A stretch of 64,000 nt of DNA from Caulobacteraceae bacterium (GTDB lineage: Bacteria > Pseudomonadota > Alphaproteobacteria > Caulobacterales > Caulobacteraceae), in contig CANJLQ010000010.1 of assembly GCA_947475735.1 (NCBI GenBank), forward strand, positions 62,001 through 126,000, in the 5' to 3' direction. The position numbers and the translations under genes were made by a program. Below are positions 1 to 7,869 of the stretch, piece after piece; position 1 is the first letter of the stretch, and every line of letters begins with the position of its first letter. Below the pieces are notes generated by a model. The model had not been told where the DNA came from. It was given only the letters and a program-made list of their open reading frames with translations, and searched no databases.

Positions 1-420
1 GCGGATGCGTCCGAGGCGCAGTACGCCAACTCGCCGTTCCGACGGATCACCGACGCCCAGTGGCGCGAGCGGCTGCCGGGGCTGAGCTATCAGGTGCTGC
101 GCCACGAGGCGACCGAACGGCCCTACACCAGCCCGCTGAACAGTGAGAGCCGGCGGGGGACCTTCGTCTGTCGGGGCTGTGAGCTGCCGCTGTTTCGGTC
201 CGAGACCAAGTACGATTCCGGGACTGGCTGGCCCAGCTTCTATGACGTGATCGCGGGCTCGATCGGGACCAAGACCGACTTCGCCATCGGAATTCCGCGC
301 ACCGAGTATCACTGCGCCCGCTGTCTGGGCCATCAGGGCCATATCTTCGACGACGGCCCGCGCCCGACAGGAAAGCGGTATTGCAACAACGGCGTGGCCC
401 TGACCTTCCGGCCCGCCTAG
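1..420 (+). CDS. msrB: Peptide methionine-R-sulfoxide reductase MsrB (5' end outside window)
   Basis: Reduces methionine-R-sulfoxide in proteins. The reading frame is open from base 1, so the start lies to the left of the window; a GTG at position 94 is inside the conserved domain and is not the real start. Visible MsrB hallmarks are two CxxC zinc pairs (CRGC and CARC), the segment GHIFDDGP, and the catalytic cysteine in RYCNNGVALTF close to the C-terminus. The residues before the domain (ITDAQWRERL) are typical of MsrB. The TAG stop shares a CTAG with the stop of the convergent membrane protein gene. Confidence 0.93.
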   Translation, partial: ADASEAQYANSPFRRITDAQWRERLPGLSYQVLRHEATERPYTSPLNSESRRGTFVCRGCELPLFRSETKYDSGTGWPSFYDVIAGSIGTKTDFAIGIPRTEYHCARCLGHQGHIFDDGPRPTGKRYCNNGVALTFRPA

Positions 421-803
421 GACCCGGCTCCCGGTGCCTTCATGGCCGAGCGCACGGTCTGGCCGAACAGGATCGAGGCCAGGACGATCAGGATGCCGAA
501 GTCGAGGCCCCGCAGGACATAGGGCACGGCGGCGAACACGCTGACGATCGCCGGGAAGATGCCGGCCCACAGGATCGAGGACGGCGCGCGCAGGTCGATC
601 ATGGGCGGGCGGTCGGTCTGCATCCGCATGATTTTCGACAGGGGCCGGTGCAGGCCGACGAACATGGCGGTGTAGAGCCCCGCCAGGAACGGATAGCGCC
701 AGGTCGGACCGGGCGCGCCATAGACGGTCGCCGTCAGCGTCAGCATCAGCAGCGGCAGTCCGGTCGCGATGGCGAGAAGCAGGTTCGGCTCTATACGCCT
801 CAA
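417..803 (-). CDS. Small membrane protein of unknown function downstream of phaC
   Basis: Predicted 128-residue hydrophobic protein with about four membrane segments (near residues 8-28, 40-55, 78-97 and 100-118) and a short polar linker between the second and third. I do not recognise the family. No ATG lies near the expected start; the chosen TTG at 803 overlaps the phaC stop (TTGA), which suggests translational coupling with phaC. An upstream in-frame ATG at 884 would place about 27 extra residues inside phaC and is less likely. A role in polymer storage is only suggested by position. Confidence 0.6.
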   Translation of the reverse strand: MRRIEPNLLLAIATGLPLLMLTLTATVYGAPGPTWRYPFLAGLYTAMFVGLHRPLSKIMRMQTDRPPMIDLRAPSSILWAGIFPAIVSVFAAVPYVLRGLDFGILIVLASILFGQTVRSAMKAPGAGS

Positions 804-2803
804 GATTTCACTTTCACATAGGACCCGGGGGCGGGTTCTATGGGTGAAAGTGGGCCCTTCTTGGGATCGCGCGCTGCGACCCATTCGCCCGATCGTTCAT
901 GCAGCCAGGCGGCCCAGTGGTCCCACCAGCTGCCGGGGTGCTCGACCGCCTCGGCCTGCCATTCGGCCAAGGTGGCGGGCAGGGCGGGGTTGATCCAGTG
1001 CTGGTACTTCTTCGCGGCGGGCGGATTGACCACCCCGGCGATATGGCCCGAGCCCGCCAGCGTCAGGGTCACGTCGGCGTTCGAAAACGCTCGCGCCGAG
1101 CGGTAGACTGAGTTCATCGGGGCGATGTGGTCCTCGCGGCTGGCCTGGAAATAGAGCGGGATCGTCACCCTCGACAGATCGACCTTGACCCCGCCGATCT
1201 CGAACTCGCCCTTCGACAGCTTGTTCGCCCCATACATGCTGCGCAGGTAGTTCATGTGCAGGGCCTTGGGCATGCGGGTCTGGTCGGCGTTCCAGAACAG
1301 GAGGTCGAAGGCCGCGGGCTCCTTGCCCATCAGATAGTTGGACACGAAGAACGACCAGATCAGGTCGTTGGCGCGAAGGGCATTGAAGGTGTCGGCCATG
1401 GCCGCGCCGGGCAGGACGCCGCCGGCCGCATCCATCTGCTGCTCGATCTGGTTCAGCCAGTGCTCGTCAGTGAACAGGAGAAGGTCGCCCGCCTCTTCGA
1501 AATCGTGCTGGGCGGCGAAGAAGGTGGTGGCGTTGACCCGCTTGTCCCCCTTGGCCGCCATGTGAGCCAGGGCCGCCCCCATCAGGGTGCCGCCGATACA
1601 GTAGCCGACGGTGTTCAGCCGGTCCTGACCGGTCTGTTCCATGACCTTCTGCGTGGCCCGGTAGATGCCCTTTTCGAGATAGTCGTCGAAGTCGTTGCCG
1701 GCCATCGAGACGTCGGGATTGACCCAGGAGCAGACGAAGACGGTGAACCCTTGGGCCGACAGCCAGCGGATCATCGAGTTCTCGGGCTGCAGGTCCAGAA
1801 TGTAGAACTTGTTGATCCAGGGCGGGAAGATCAGCAGCGGGATGGCGCGTTGCTTGTCGGTCGCGGCGTCGAACTGGATCAGCTCGAACAGCGCGTCGCG
1901 CCAGACGACCTGGCCGGGGGCGGTGGCGACGTTCTCGCCGACGACGAACTTGCCGTAGTCGGCCTGGCTGATCTTCAGGCTGCCCATGCCGCGTTCCAGA
2001 TCGGCGGCGAAATTCTGCATCCCCTTGACCAAAGACTCGCCGTTCGAATCCGCCATGGCCTTCAACGCGGCCGGGTTGGAGGCGAGGAAGTTGGAGGGCG
2101 AAAAGGCATCGGTCAGCAACTTGGTGAAGAACTCGGCGCGGCGCTTGGTGCGCGGGTCGACGTCCTCGACGGAAGACACCAGGCCGTTCATCCAGTCGGC
2201 GGTGACCAGGTAGGACTGGCGCATCACGTCGAACATGGGGTTCTCGGCCCAGGCGGGGTCCTTGAATCGCTTGTCCTTGGACGGTTGAGGTGCCTCTTCG
2301 CCCGAGACCCGGCGCGCGGTCGAGGCCCACAGGTCCATGTACCGGTTGAACAGATCGGCCTGGGCCGCGAACAGCTTGTCCGGGCGGCTGGCCAGACTGG
2401 TCATGACCGAGTTCATGGCCGGGCCGACGTTGAACGGGTCGGGCGACAGGGCGGCCGGGCGGTCGGCCTGGGCCAGGGCCGCCTCGGCGATGGCCGACTG
2501 GGCGGTCATGGCGGCCTTGGCGAGGTTCAGCGACAGGGTCTCGATCATCTGCCGCTGCTCTTCGCCGGGAAAGGCGAACGGATTCGCAGGCTGGGATTGT
2601 GGGGCCTCCGGCGATGCGGCGGCCGCTGGCTCTGGCGCGACCGGCCCAGAAGCCGCGACCTGGGGCTCCGGCGCTACCACGGTCTCCACGGTCGCCTTCT
2701 TCGCCCGAGGCGCCTTGGGCTTGGCCGAGGTGGTACGGCCCGGCTTGCGGGGCACCGAGGCCACGGCGAGGGTCTTGGGCGGGGTCCGGGGTGTCTTGGC
2801 CAT
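800..2803 (-). CDS. phaC: Class I poly(3-hydroxyalkanoate) synthase PhaC
   Basis: Polymerises hydroxyacyl-CoA into polyhydroxyalkanoate granules. The lipase-like box GYCIGG carries the catalytic Cys at about residue 402, followed by Asp558 in SREDHIAP and His587 in GSGHIAG. At 667 residues it is longer than the usual class I enzyme of about 590, because of an Ala/Pro/Lys-rich N-terminal extension (residues 1-80) and a helical stretch before the conserved N-domain. The start at 2803 (MAKTPRT) has a GGAGAG ribosome site about 7 bases upstream; a longer frame to 2872 lacks one. No phaA, phaB or phasin gene lies nearby. Confidence 0.95.
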   Translation of the reverse strand: MAKTPRTPPKTLAVASVPRKPGRTTSAKPKAPRAKKATVETVVAPEPQVAASGPVAPEPAAAASPEAPQSQPANPFAFPGEEQRQMIETLSLNLAKAAMTAQSAIAEAALAQADRPAALSPDPFNVGPAMNSVMTSLASRPDKLFAAQADLFNRYMDLWASTARRVSGEEAPQPSKDKRFKDPAWAENPMFDVMRQSYLVTADWMNGLVSSVEDVDPRTKRRAEFFTKLLTDAFSPSNFLASNPAALKAMADSNGESLVKGMQNFAADLERGMGSLKISQADYGKFVVGENVATAPGQVVWRDALFELIQFDAATDKQRAIPLLIFPPWINKFYILDLQPENSMIRWLSAQGFTVFVCSWVNPDVSMAGNDFDDYLEKGIYRATQKVMEQTGQDRLNTVGYCIGGTLMGAALAHMAAKGDKRVNATTFFAAQHDFEEAGDLLLFTDEHWLNQIEQQMDAAGGVLPGAAMADTFNALRANDLIWSFFVSNYLMGKEPAAFDLLFWNADQTRMPKALHMNYLRSMYGANKLSKGEFEIGGVKVDLSRVTIPLYFQASREDHIAPMNSVYRSARAFSNADVTLTLAGSGHIAGVVNPPAAKKYQHWINPALPATLAEWQAEAVEHPGSWWDHWAAWLHERSGEWVAARDPKKGPLSPIEPAPGSYVKVKS

Positions 2804-2891
2804 GAAGTCTCTCCGGCGTGTCCTGGGTGGGCGACGGGCGCGTCGTCCGCCCTTTGCGCCTGTCATGATCATGGCCTAAGACCGGCGCGAG

Positions 2892-3338
2892 ATGAACGCG
2901 CATCAAGCGAAAAAGACGGTCGGACTGATCCTGGCGGCAAACGCCCTGTCCGGGTGCGCCGGGATGTTCGATGCCGAGACCGACGCCGCGTCGCCGATCG
3001 CGCCGCGAATCCAGGCCCTGGTGGACGCCAATCGCGAATACCCCCGCTGGGCCGACTTCCCCAAGGCAGCCTCCACGACCCCCGCGCCGCAGGAGGTCGC
3101 TTCTCGGGTCCGGAGCCTCGCGACGGAGGCTAACGACCTCAGCGACGAGGCTGCGCGAATCGAATGGACCCTGGGCGATCCCGCGACCCTGGCTGACGAG
3201 ATCACTGCCCGGGTCGATGCCCAGCAGATCGCGCCGGTGACCGCCGAAACCCAGGCCGAGGTCGAGGCCTTCGCCGCCGAAGCCCGCCGCCGCGCCGCCG
3301 CGCCGCCCCCCATCGACCGGACCCCATCGCCGCGCTGA
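2892..3338 (+). CDS. Predicted lipoprotein, unknown function
   Basis: 148-residue protein with a short hydrophobic signal and a lipobox (ALSGC, Cys about 22), so a membrane-anchored periplasmic lipoprotein is likely. The mature part is rich in Ala, Glu and Arg and looks helical, ending in a Pro/Arg tail. It is divergent from phaC and is followed 60 bases later by glpX. I do not recognise a domain. Confidence 0.7.
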   Translation: MNAHQAKKTVGLILAANALSGCAGMFDAETDAASPIAPRIQALVDANREYPRWADFPKAASTTPAPQEVASRVRSLATEANDLSDEAARIEWTLGDPATLADEITARVDAQQIAPVTAETQAEVEAFAAEARRRAAAPPPIDRTPSPR

Positions 3339-3398
3339 TCAAACTTGTCGCCCGGTCGAGAGAATCCCGGGATCATCCGTCGCTCCAGGAGACCGCCC

Positions 3399-4355
3399 AT
3401 GGCCGCATCGGCCCCCTTCGCCTCGACCCTCGCTGCCGACGCCGCCATGGTCACCGAGCTGGCCGCCATCGCCAGTTGGGCCCAGATCGGCCGGGGTGAC
3501 GAAAAGCACGCCGACCAGCTGGCCGTCGACGCCATGCGCAACGCGCTGAACAGCCTGGATATCGACGGCAAGATCGTGATCGGCGAGGGCGAGCGCGACG
3601 AGGCGCCCATGCTCTACATCGGCGAGAAAGTCGGCACGGGCAAAGGCCCCGCCATCGACATCGCTCTCGACCCGCTGGAAGGCACCACCCTGACGGCGAA
3701 GGCCATGGCCAATGCCCTGACGGTGCTGTCGATGTCTGCGGCGGGCGGCATGCTGCACGCGCCCGACACCTACATGGACAAGATCGCCATCGGGCCGGGC
3801 TATGCGCCGGGCACGGTCGATCTGGACATGACGCCGGGCGACAATGTGCGTTCGCTGGCGGCGGCCAAGGGCGTACGGCCGGACCAGATCACTGTCTGCT
3901 GCATGGACCGACCCCGGCATGAGGCCCTGATTGCGGCGCTGCGCGAGGTCGGGGCCCGGGTCATGATGATCACCGACGGCGACGTCGCGGGCGTGATCCA
4001 CACCGCCGAGCCGGAGACGGGGATCGACCTCTATCTGGGGTCCGGGGGCGCGCCCGAGGGCGTTCTGGCTGCCTCGGCGCTGAAGTGCGTCGGCGGGCAT
4101 TTTCAGGGCCGTCTGCTGTTCCGGAACGACGACGAGCGCGCGCGGGCCGAGCGGACCGGCGTGACCGACTTCGATCGCAAGTACGACCTGCATGAACTGG
4201 TCTCCAAGGACGCCGTCTTCGCCGCGACGGGCGTGACCAAGGGGGCCATGCTGGACGGAGTGGTGATGCGCGACGGCTTCGTCACGACCCATACGCTGGT
4301 GATGGATTCTTCGACCCGCACGGTTCGACGCATCCGGACGACGCGACCGATCTGA
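3399..4355 (+). CDS. glpX: Class II fructose-1,6-bisphosphatase GlpX
   Basis: Hydrolyses fructose-1,6-bisphosphate to fructose-6-phosphate in gluconeogenesis. GlpX motifs are visible: GEGERDEAPMLYIGEKVG near residue 50 and the metal-site DPLEGTT near residue 84. The 318-residue length fits the family. The ATG at 3399 is chosen because AGGAGA lies six bases upstream; an in-frame GTG/ATG further up adds 18 residues without support. The stop overlaps the recJ start (TGATG), so the two genes form a coupled pair. Confidence 0.95.
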   Translation: MAASAPFASTLAADAAMVTELAAIASWAQIGRGDEKHADQLAVDAMRNALNSLDIDGKIVIGEGERDEAPMLYIGEKVGTGKGPAIDIALDPLEGTTLTAKAMANALTVLSMSAAGGMLHAPDTYMDKIAIGPGYAPGTVDLDMTPGDNVRSLAAAKGVRPDQITVCCMDRPRHEALIAALREVGARVMMITDGDVAGVIHTAEPETGIDLYLGSGGAPEGVLAASALKCVGGHFQGRLLFRNDDERARAERTGVTDFDRKYDLHELVSKDAVFAATGVTKGAMLDGVVMRDGFVTTHTLVMDSSTRTVRRIRTTRPI

Positions 4356-6169
4356 TGGCGGATGGGGCGGCGACAGGGCTGACGCACGGCTTTCTGGATG
4401 TCGCCTGCTCCCTGTCTGGTCGCGCCTGGCGGCAGAGACCCGCCGAGACGTCGCTGATCCGGGCTCACATGCAGGGGCTCGGATTGTCCGAGCCGCTGGC
4501 GCGCGCGCTGGCGGCGCGGGGCGTGGTGGCGGACTCCGGCGCGGATTTTCTCGAGCCGACGTTGAAGCGGCTGTTTCCCGATCCGTCGTCCTTCACGGAC
4601 ATGGACGCGGCGGCGGCAGCCATCCTCGACGCCCTGACGGCGGAAGAGGCGATCCATGTGTTTGCCGACTATGATGTGGACGGAGCCTCCAGCGCCGCCC
4701 TGCTGGTGCGCTGGTTCCGGGCCATGGGCGCGGACCTGCCGATCTACGTCCCCGACCGCCTGACCGAGGGCTATGGCCCAAGCCCGCTGGCCTTTGACCG
4801 CCTGAAGGCGTCGGGGGCCGATCTGGTGATCACCGTCGACTGCGGCGCGGCGGCGAACGAAGCCATCGCCCACGCCTGCGCCATCGGCCTGAAGGTCGTG
4901 GTGATCGATCACCATCTGATGCGTGAGGAACCACCGGCCTGTCTCGCCGTGGTCAATCCGAACCGGCCGGGGGACACCTCGGGGCAGGGGAACCTGGCGG
5001 CCGCCGGGGTGGTGTTCGTGCTGCTGGCCGCCCTGAACCGCGAGGCGCGGCGGCGAGGGCTGTTTGAAAGCCGCGCCGAGCCGGATATTCGCCAGTGGCT
5101 GGATCTGGCGGCGCTGGGAGCCATCTGCGACGTCACGGCCCTGACGGGCTTCAACCGGGCACTGGCGGGCCTGGGGCTGCAGGTGATGTCTGGTTGGGCC
5201 AATCCGGGGCTCAAGGCCCTGCTGGCGGTCGCGGGTAGCGAGCCGGGTCCGGCCAAGGTCAATCACGCGGGCTTCATTCTGGGCCCCCGCATCAACGCCG
5301 GTGGGCGGATCGGCCGCGCGGACCTGGGCGCGCGCCTCTTGTCCACAGACGACGCGGACGAGGCGAGGGCTCTGGCCGAAGAGCTCGACGCCCTGAATGT
5401 CGCCCGGCGCGAGGTCGAGCGCGAGGTCACAGAGACGGCGATCCGCCGGGTCGAGGCGACCGGCCATCATGCCGACGGCTCGGCGGTCGTCGTCGTAGCG
5501 GGCGAGGACTGGCATCCGGGCGTGGTGGGCATCGTCGCCGGACGGCTGCGTGAACGCTGGAGGAAGCCTGTCGTCGTGATCGGGATCGATGCGGTGGCCG
5601 GCGTGGGCAAGGGTTCCGGCCGATCCCAGCCGGGCATGAACCTGGGGCGCGCCATCCAGGCCGCCTGGCGCGACGGTCTGCTGCTGGCGGGCGGAGGGCA
5701 CGCCATGGCGGCGGGCCTCACGGTACGGCCGGACGGCATTGAGGCCCTCCGAGACTATCTGAACGTCGCCATGGCTGGAGAGCAGTCGGAGGCCGAGGCC
5801 CAGGACAAGGTCGAGATCGACGTGCTGATCGATCCCGGCGCGGCGACCCGGGCCCTGCTGGAGGATTTCGAGCGGCTGGCCCCCTTCGGCCCGGGCAATC
5901 CGGAGCCGTCGTTCGCCCTCGTCGGCGTCACGGCCCGGGAGCCGGTCCAGATGAACGGCGGCCATGTCCGCTGTCGACTGGTCGGGGCCGACGGGGCCTC
6001 GGTCAGGGCCATCGCCTGGCGCTGCGCGGACCTGCCGCTGGGCCGGGCGCTGCTGGCCGGGCAGGGGGGCTTGAGCGTCGTAGGGCGGTTGAAAGCCGAC
6101 GACTGGAACGGGCGGCGCGGCGTCCAGTTCGAGATCGAGGACGTCGCCGACCCGCGGATGACCATTTAG
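4355..6169 (+). CDS. recJ: Single-stranded-DNA exonuclease RecJ
   Basis: 5'-3' single-strand exonuclease of recombination and mismatch repair. DHH-family motifs are in order: DYDVDG (105-110), VDCG (161-164), DHH (185-187), then the DHHA1 part with GGHAMAAGL. The C-terminal OB-fold region follows. The 604 residues fit full-length RecJ. It overlaps the glpX stop by one base. Confidence 0.96.
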   Translation: MADGAATGLTHGFLDVACSLSGRAWRQRPAETSLIRAHMQGLGLSEPLARALAARGVVADSGADFLEPTLKRLFPDPSSFTDMDAAAAAILDALTAEEAIHVFADYDVDGASSAALLVRWFRAMGADLPIYVPDRLTEGYGPSPLAFDRLKASGADLVITVDCGAAANEAIAHACAIGLKVVVIDHHLMREEPPACLAVVNPNRPGDTSGQGNLAAAGVVFVLLAALNREARRRGLFESRAEPDIRQWLDLAALGAICDVTALTGFNRALAGLGLQVMSGWANPGLKALLAVAGSEPGPAKVNHAGFILGPRINAGGRIGRADLGARLLSTDDADEARALAEELDALNVARREVEREVTETAIRRVEATGHHADGSAVVVVAGEDWHPGVVGIVAGRLRERWRKPVVVIGIDAVAGVGKGSGRSQPGMNLGRAIQAAWRDGLLLAGGGHAMAAGLTVRPDGIEALRDYLNVAMAGEQSEAEAQDKVEIDVLIDPGAATRALLEDFERLAPFGPGNPEPSFALVGVTAREPVQMNGGHVRCRLVGADGASVRAIAWRCADLPLGRALLAGQGGLSVVGRLKADDWNGRRGVQFEIEDVADPRMTI

Positions 6170-6228
6170 CGACCGAGGACGCTTGCGCCCCCCGGAATCG
6201 CCCGCTATATCGCCCGCTCTCGCGCAGC

Positions 6229-6303
6229 GGTCCCTTCGTCTATCGGTTAGGACGTCAGGTTTTCAACCTGAAAAGAGGGGTTCGACTCCCCTAGGGACTG
6301 CCA
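6229..6303 (+). tRNA. tRNA-Glu (anticodon TTC)
   Basis: The cloverleaf folds cleanly: a seven-pair acceptor (first pair G-U), anticodon stem TCAGG/CCTGA around a TTTTCAA loop with anticodon TTC, T-arm AGGGG/CCCCT with loop TTCGACT, and an encoded CCA end. It stands alone between recJ and the cold-shock gene. Confidence 0.96.
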
Positions 6304-6525
6304 CGCGGGGCTCCCCGAAATCGATGGACGCGTACGCAGTGCCGGCCGGTTCCCGGCACGCGACGTTGGCGACTGTCGCCGTGGCCGTGGCCAGCGTGCG
6401 ATCCTGGACACAGCGAGCGGCTCCAGCTTGGCCGTTTCTGAAACAGGCGTTTTTGCCTTTTCCTGGCTTCACAGAACCGTGTTAAACATGAACCGTCCGC
6501 AAGTCGCGCGGGCGGGGGGCTGAAC

Positions 6526-7083
6526 GTGTCTGACTACGAGGGGCTGGACGCAACGGACATGGTCCGCGTCGTCGGTCGGGTAAAATGGTTCGATCCGGGT
6601 AAGGGCTACGGCTTCATCGTGCCCGACGACCCCGATCAGACGGATCACAAGGACGTGCTGCTGCACATCAGCAGCCTGCGCGACGGTGGGTGGGATCAGG
6701 CGGGCGAAGGCGCCTCGATCGCCTGCGACTGCGCGCGCCGGCCGAAGGGCTGGCAGGTGGTGCAGGTCCACGATCTTGGCGAAGCCGAGCTTGAGGCCGT
6801 CGCGCCAAAACGCGGCTATGACACCCTGAAAAGCGATCGTCGCAGCCTGTCGGGCGCGGAGGAGGCGACTGGCGACCTCGAACTGGCGACGGTCAAATGG
6901 TTCAATCGCACCAAGGGCTATGGATTCGTGGTGCGTTCGACCGATCCGGGCGATATCTTCGTCCATATCGAGACGCTGCGGCGCTGTGGCCTGGACGATC
7001 TGGTTCCGGGCGAGACGGTGGCGGTGCGTTTCGCCAGCGGGCCCAAGGGCCTGGTGGTCGCGGAGATCAGGCCGGGCGGCTGA
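6526..7083 (+). CDS. Double cold-shock-domain protein
   Basis: 185-residue RNA/ssDNA-binding protein with two cold-shock domains joined by a linker. Domain 1 (about 12-75) has [13 protein letters not shown] and DVLLHI; domain 2 (about 122-185) has [13 protein letters not shown] and DIFVHI, i.e. both RNP1 and RNP2 motifs. Such double-domain proteins (CspC/CspD of Caulobacter) are typical of this family of bacteria and are linked to stationary phase. The start is a GTG after a G-rich ribosome site. Domain 1 is the more diverged copy. Confidence 0.9.
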   Translation: MSDYEGLDATDMVRVVGRVKWFDPGKGYGFIVPDDPDQTDHKDVLLHISSLRDGGWDQAGEGASIACDCARRPKGWQVVQVHDLGEAELEAVAPKRGYDTLKSDRRSLSGAEEATGDLELATVKWFNRTKGYGFVVRSTDPGDIFVHIETLRRCGLDDLVPGETVAVRFASGPKGLVVAEIRPGG

Positions 7084-7103
7084 GGCGTCGCCCCGAAAGG
7101 GCG

Positions 7104-7577
7104 ATGATGCTGTCGAAACGTAGTCTGCTGGGTCTGCTGTTCGCCTTCGCCATGGCGGGCTGCGCGGGTGGCAACGCACCCGTGGACGCGGCCGGCAATC
7201 CGCTGGAGCCCCTGACGATCATCACCGCGACCGGCGAACACGATTTCATGGTCGAAATTGCCGACGACGACGCCGAGCGTGAGCGTGGCCTGATGTTCCG
7301 ACCGGCCCTGGCCGACGATCGGGGCATGCTTTTCCAGTTTCCGGACGCGGGCGAGCGTGGCTTCTGGATGAAGGACACGCCAAGCTCGCTGGACATCCTC
7401 TATATCGACCCGGCCGGCCGCATCGTGTCGATCGCCAGCCACACCACGCCCTTTTCCCAGTCCATCATCCCCTCCAACGGAGCGGCCAGCGGCGTGCTGG
7501 AACTGCGCGCCGGTCGCGCCGAGGAAATCGGCGCCAAGGCCGGGGACCGGGTGAAACATCCCTTCTTCGGCTCCTGA
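7104..7577 (+). CDS. DUF192 family lipoprotein
   Basis: 157 residues with a signal peptide and lipobox (AMAGC) followed by a DUF192 domain, recognisable by RERGLMFRPAL, FWMKDTPSSLDILYI and the end GDRVKHPFF. The function of the family is not settled. ATG-ATG at 7104 follows AAAGGGCG. It lies 20 bases after the cold-shock gene and may be co-transcribed with it. Confidence 0.88.
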   Translation: MMLSKRSLLGLLFAFAMAGCAGGNAPVDAAGNPLEPLTIITATGEHDFMVEIADDDAERERGLMFRPALADDRGMLFQFPDAGERGFWMKDTPSSLDILYIDPAGRIVSIASHTTPFSQSIIPSNGAASGVLELRAGRAEEIGAKAGDRVKHPFFGS

Positions 7578-7626
7578 CGCGCCTCTCGCGTTGCCACGGG
7601 GCGGCGCTTCTGGCAGACCCCGCCTC

Positions 7627-7703
<77 letters not shown>

Positions 7704-7711
7704 AGGCCTTG

Positions 7712-7807
7712 TTGGTGGGCTACCGCTCGACGCGCGGCGTCTCGCTGCTTGAGCCCGGGTTGGTGGGCTACCGCTCGCGACGCGGTCGCTCGCTGCTTGA
7801 GCCCGGG
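7712..7807 (+). repeat. 48-base tandem repeat (two copies) behind tRNA-Pro
   Basis: Unit 1 is 7712-7759 and unit 2 is 7760-7807; both start TTGGTGGGCTACCGCTCG and end CTCGCTGCTTGAGCCCGGG, differing by a few bases in the middle. The part from 7767 to 7802 recurs in inverted orientation at 17891-17926 with one mismatch, so it belongs to a dispersed family. No T-run is seen, so a terminator role is not evident. Confidence 0.9.
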
Positions 7808-7869
7808 ATCGCGCTGGCGAACTTCTTTCGTGTGGTTCATCTTCGGCATGAAGCGTCGCCGGAGGATCC

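Noticed and set aside
1127..3133. 668-codon open frame on the plus strand opposite phaC
   Set aside because: It is the antisense shadow of phaC in GC-rich DNA; its translation is low complexity and has no known motif, whereas phaC has all catalytic residues.
4103..5965. 620-codon minus-strand frame across glpX and recJ
   Set aside because: Shadow of two well-supported genes, with Arg/His/Gln-rich low-complexity translation.
6441..6463. Possible terminator (AGGC-GTTTTT-GCCT-TTT) after tRNA-Glu
   Set aside because: The stem has only four pairs and lies over 130 bases after the tRNA, so it is too weak to call.
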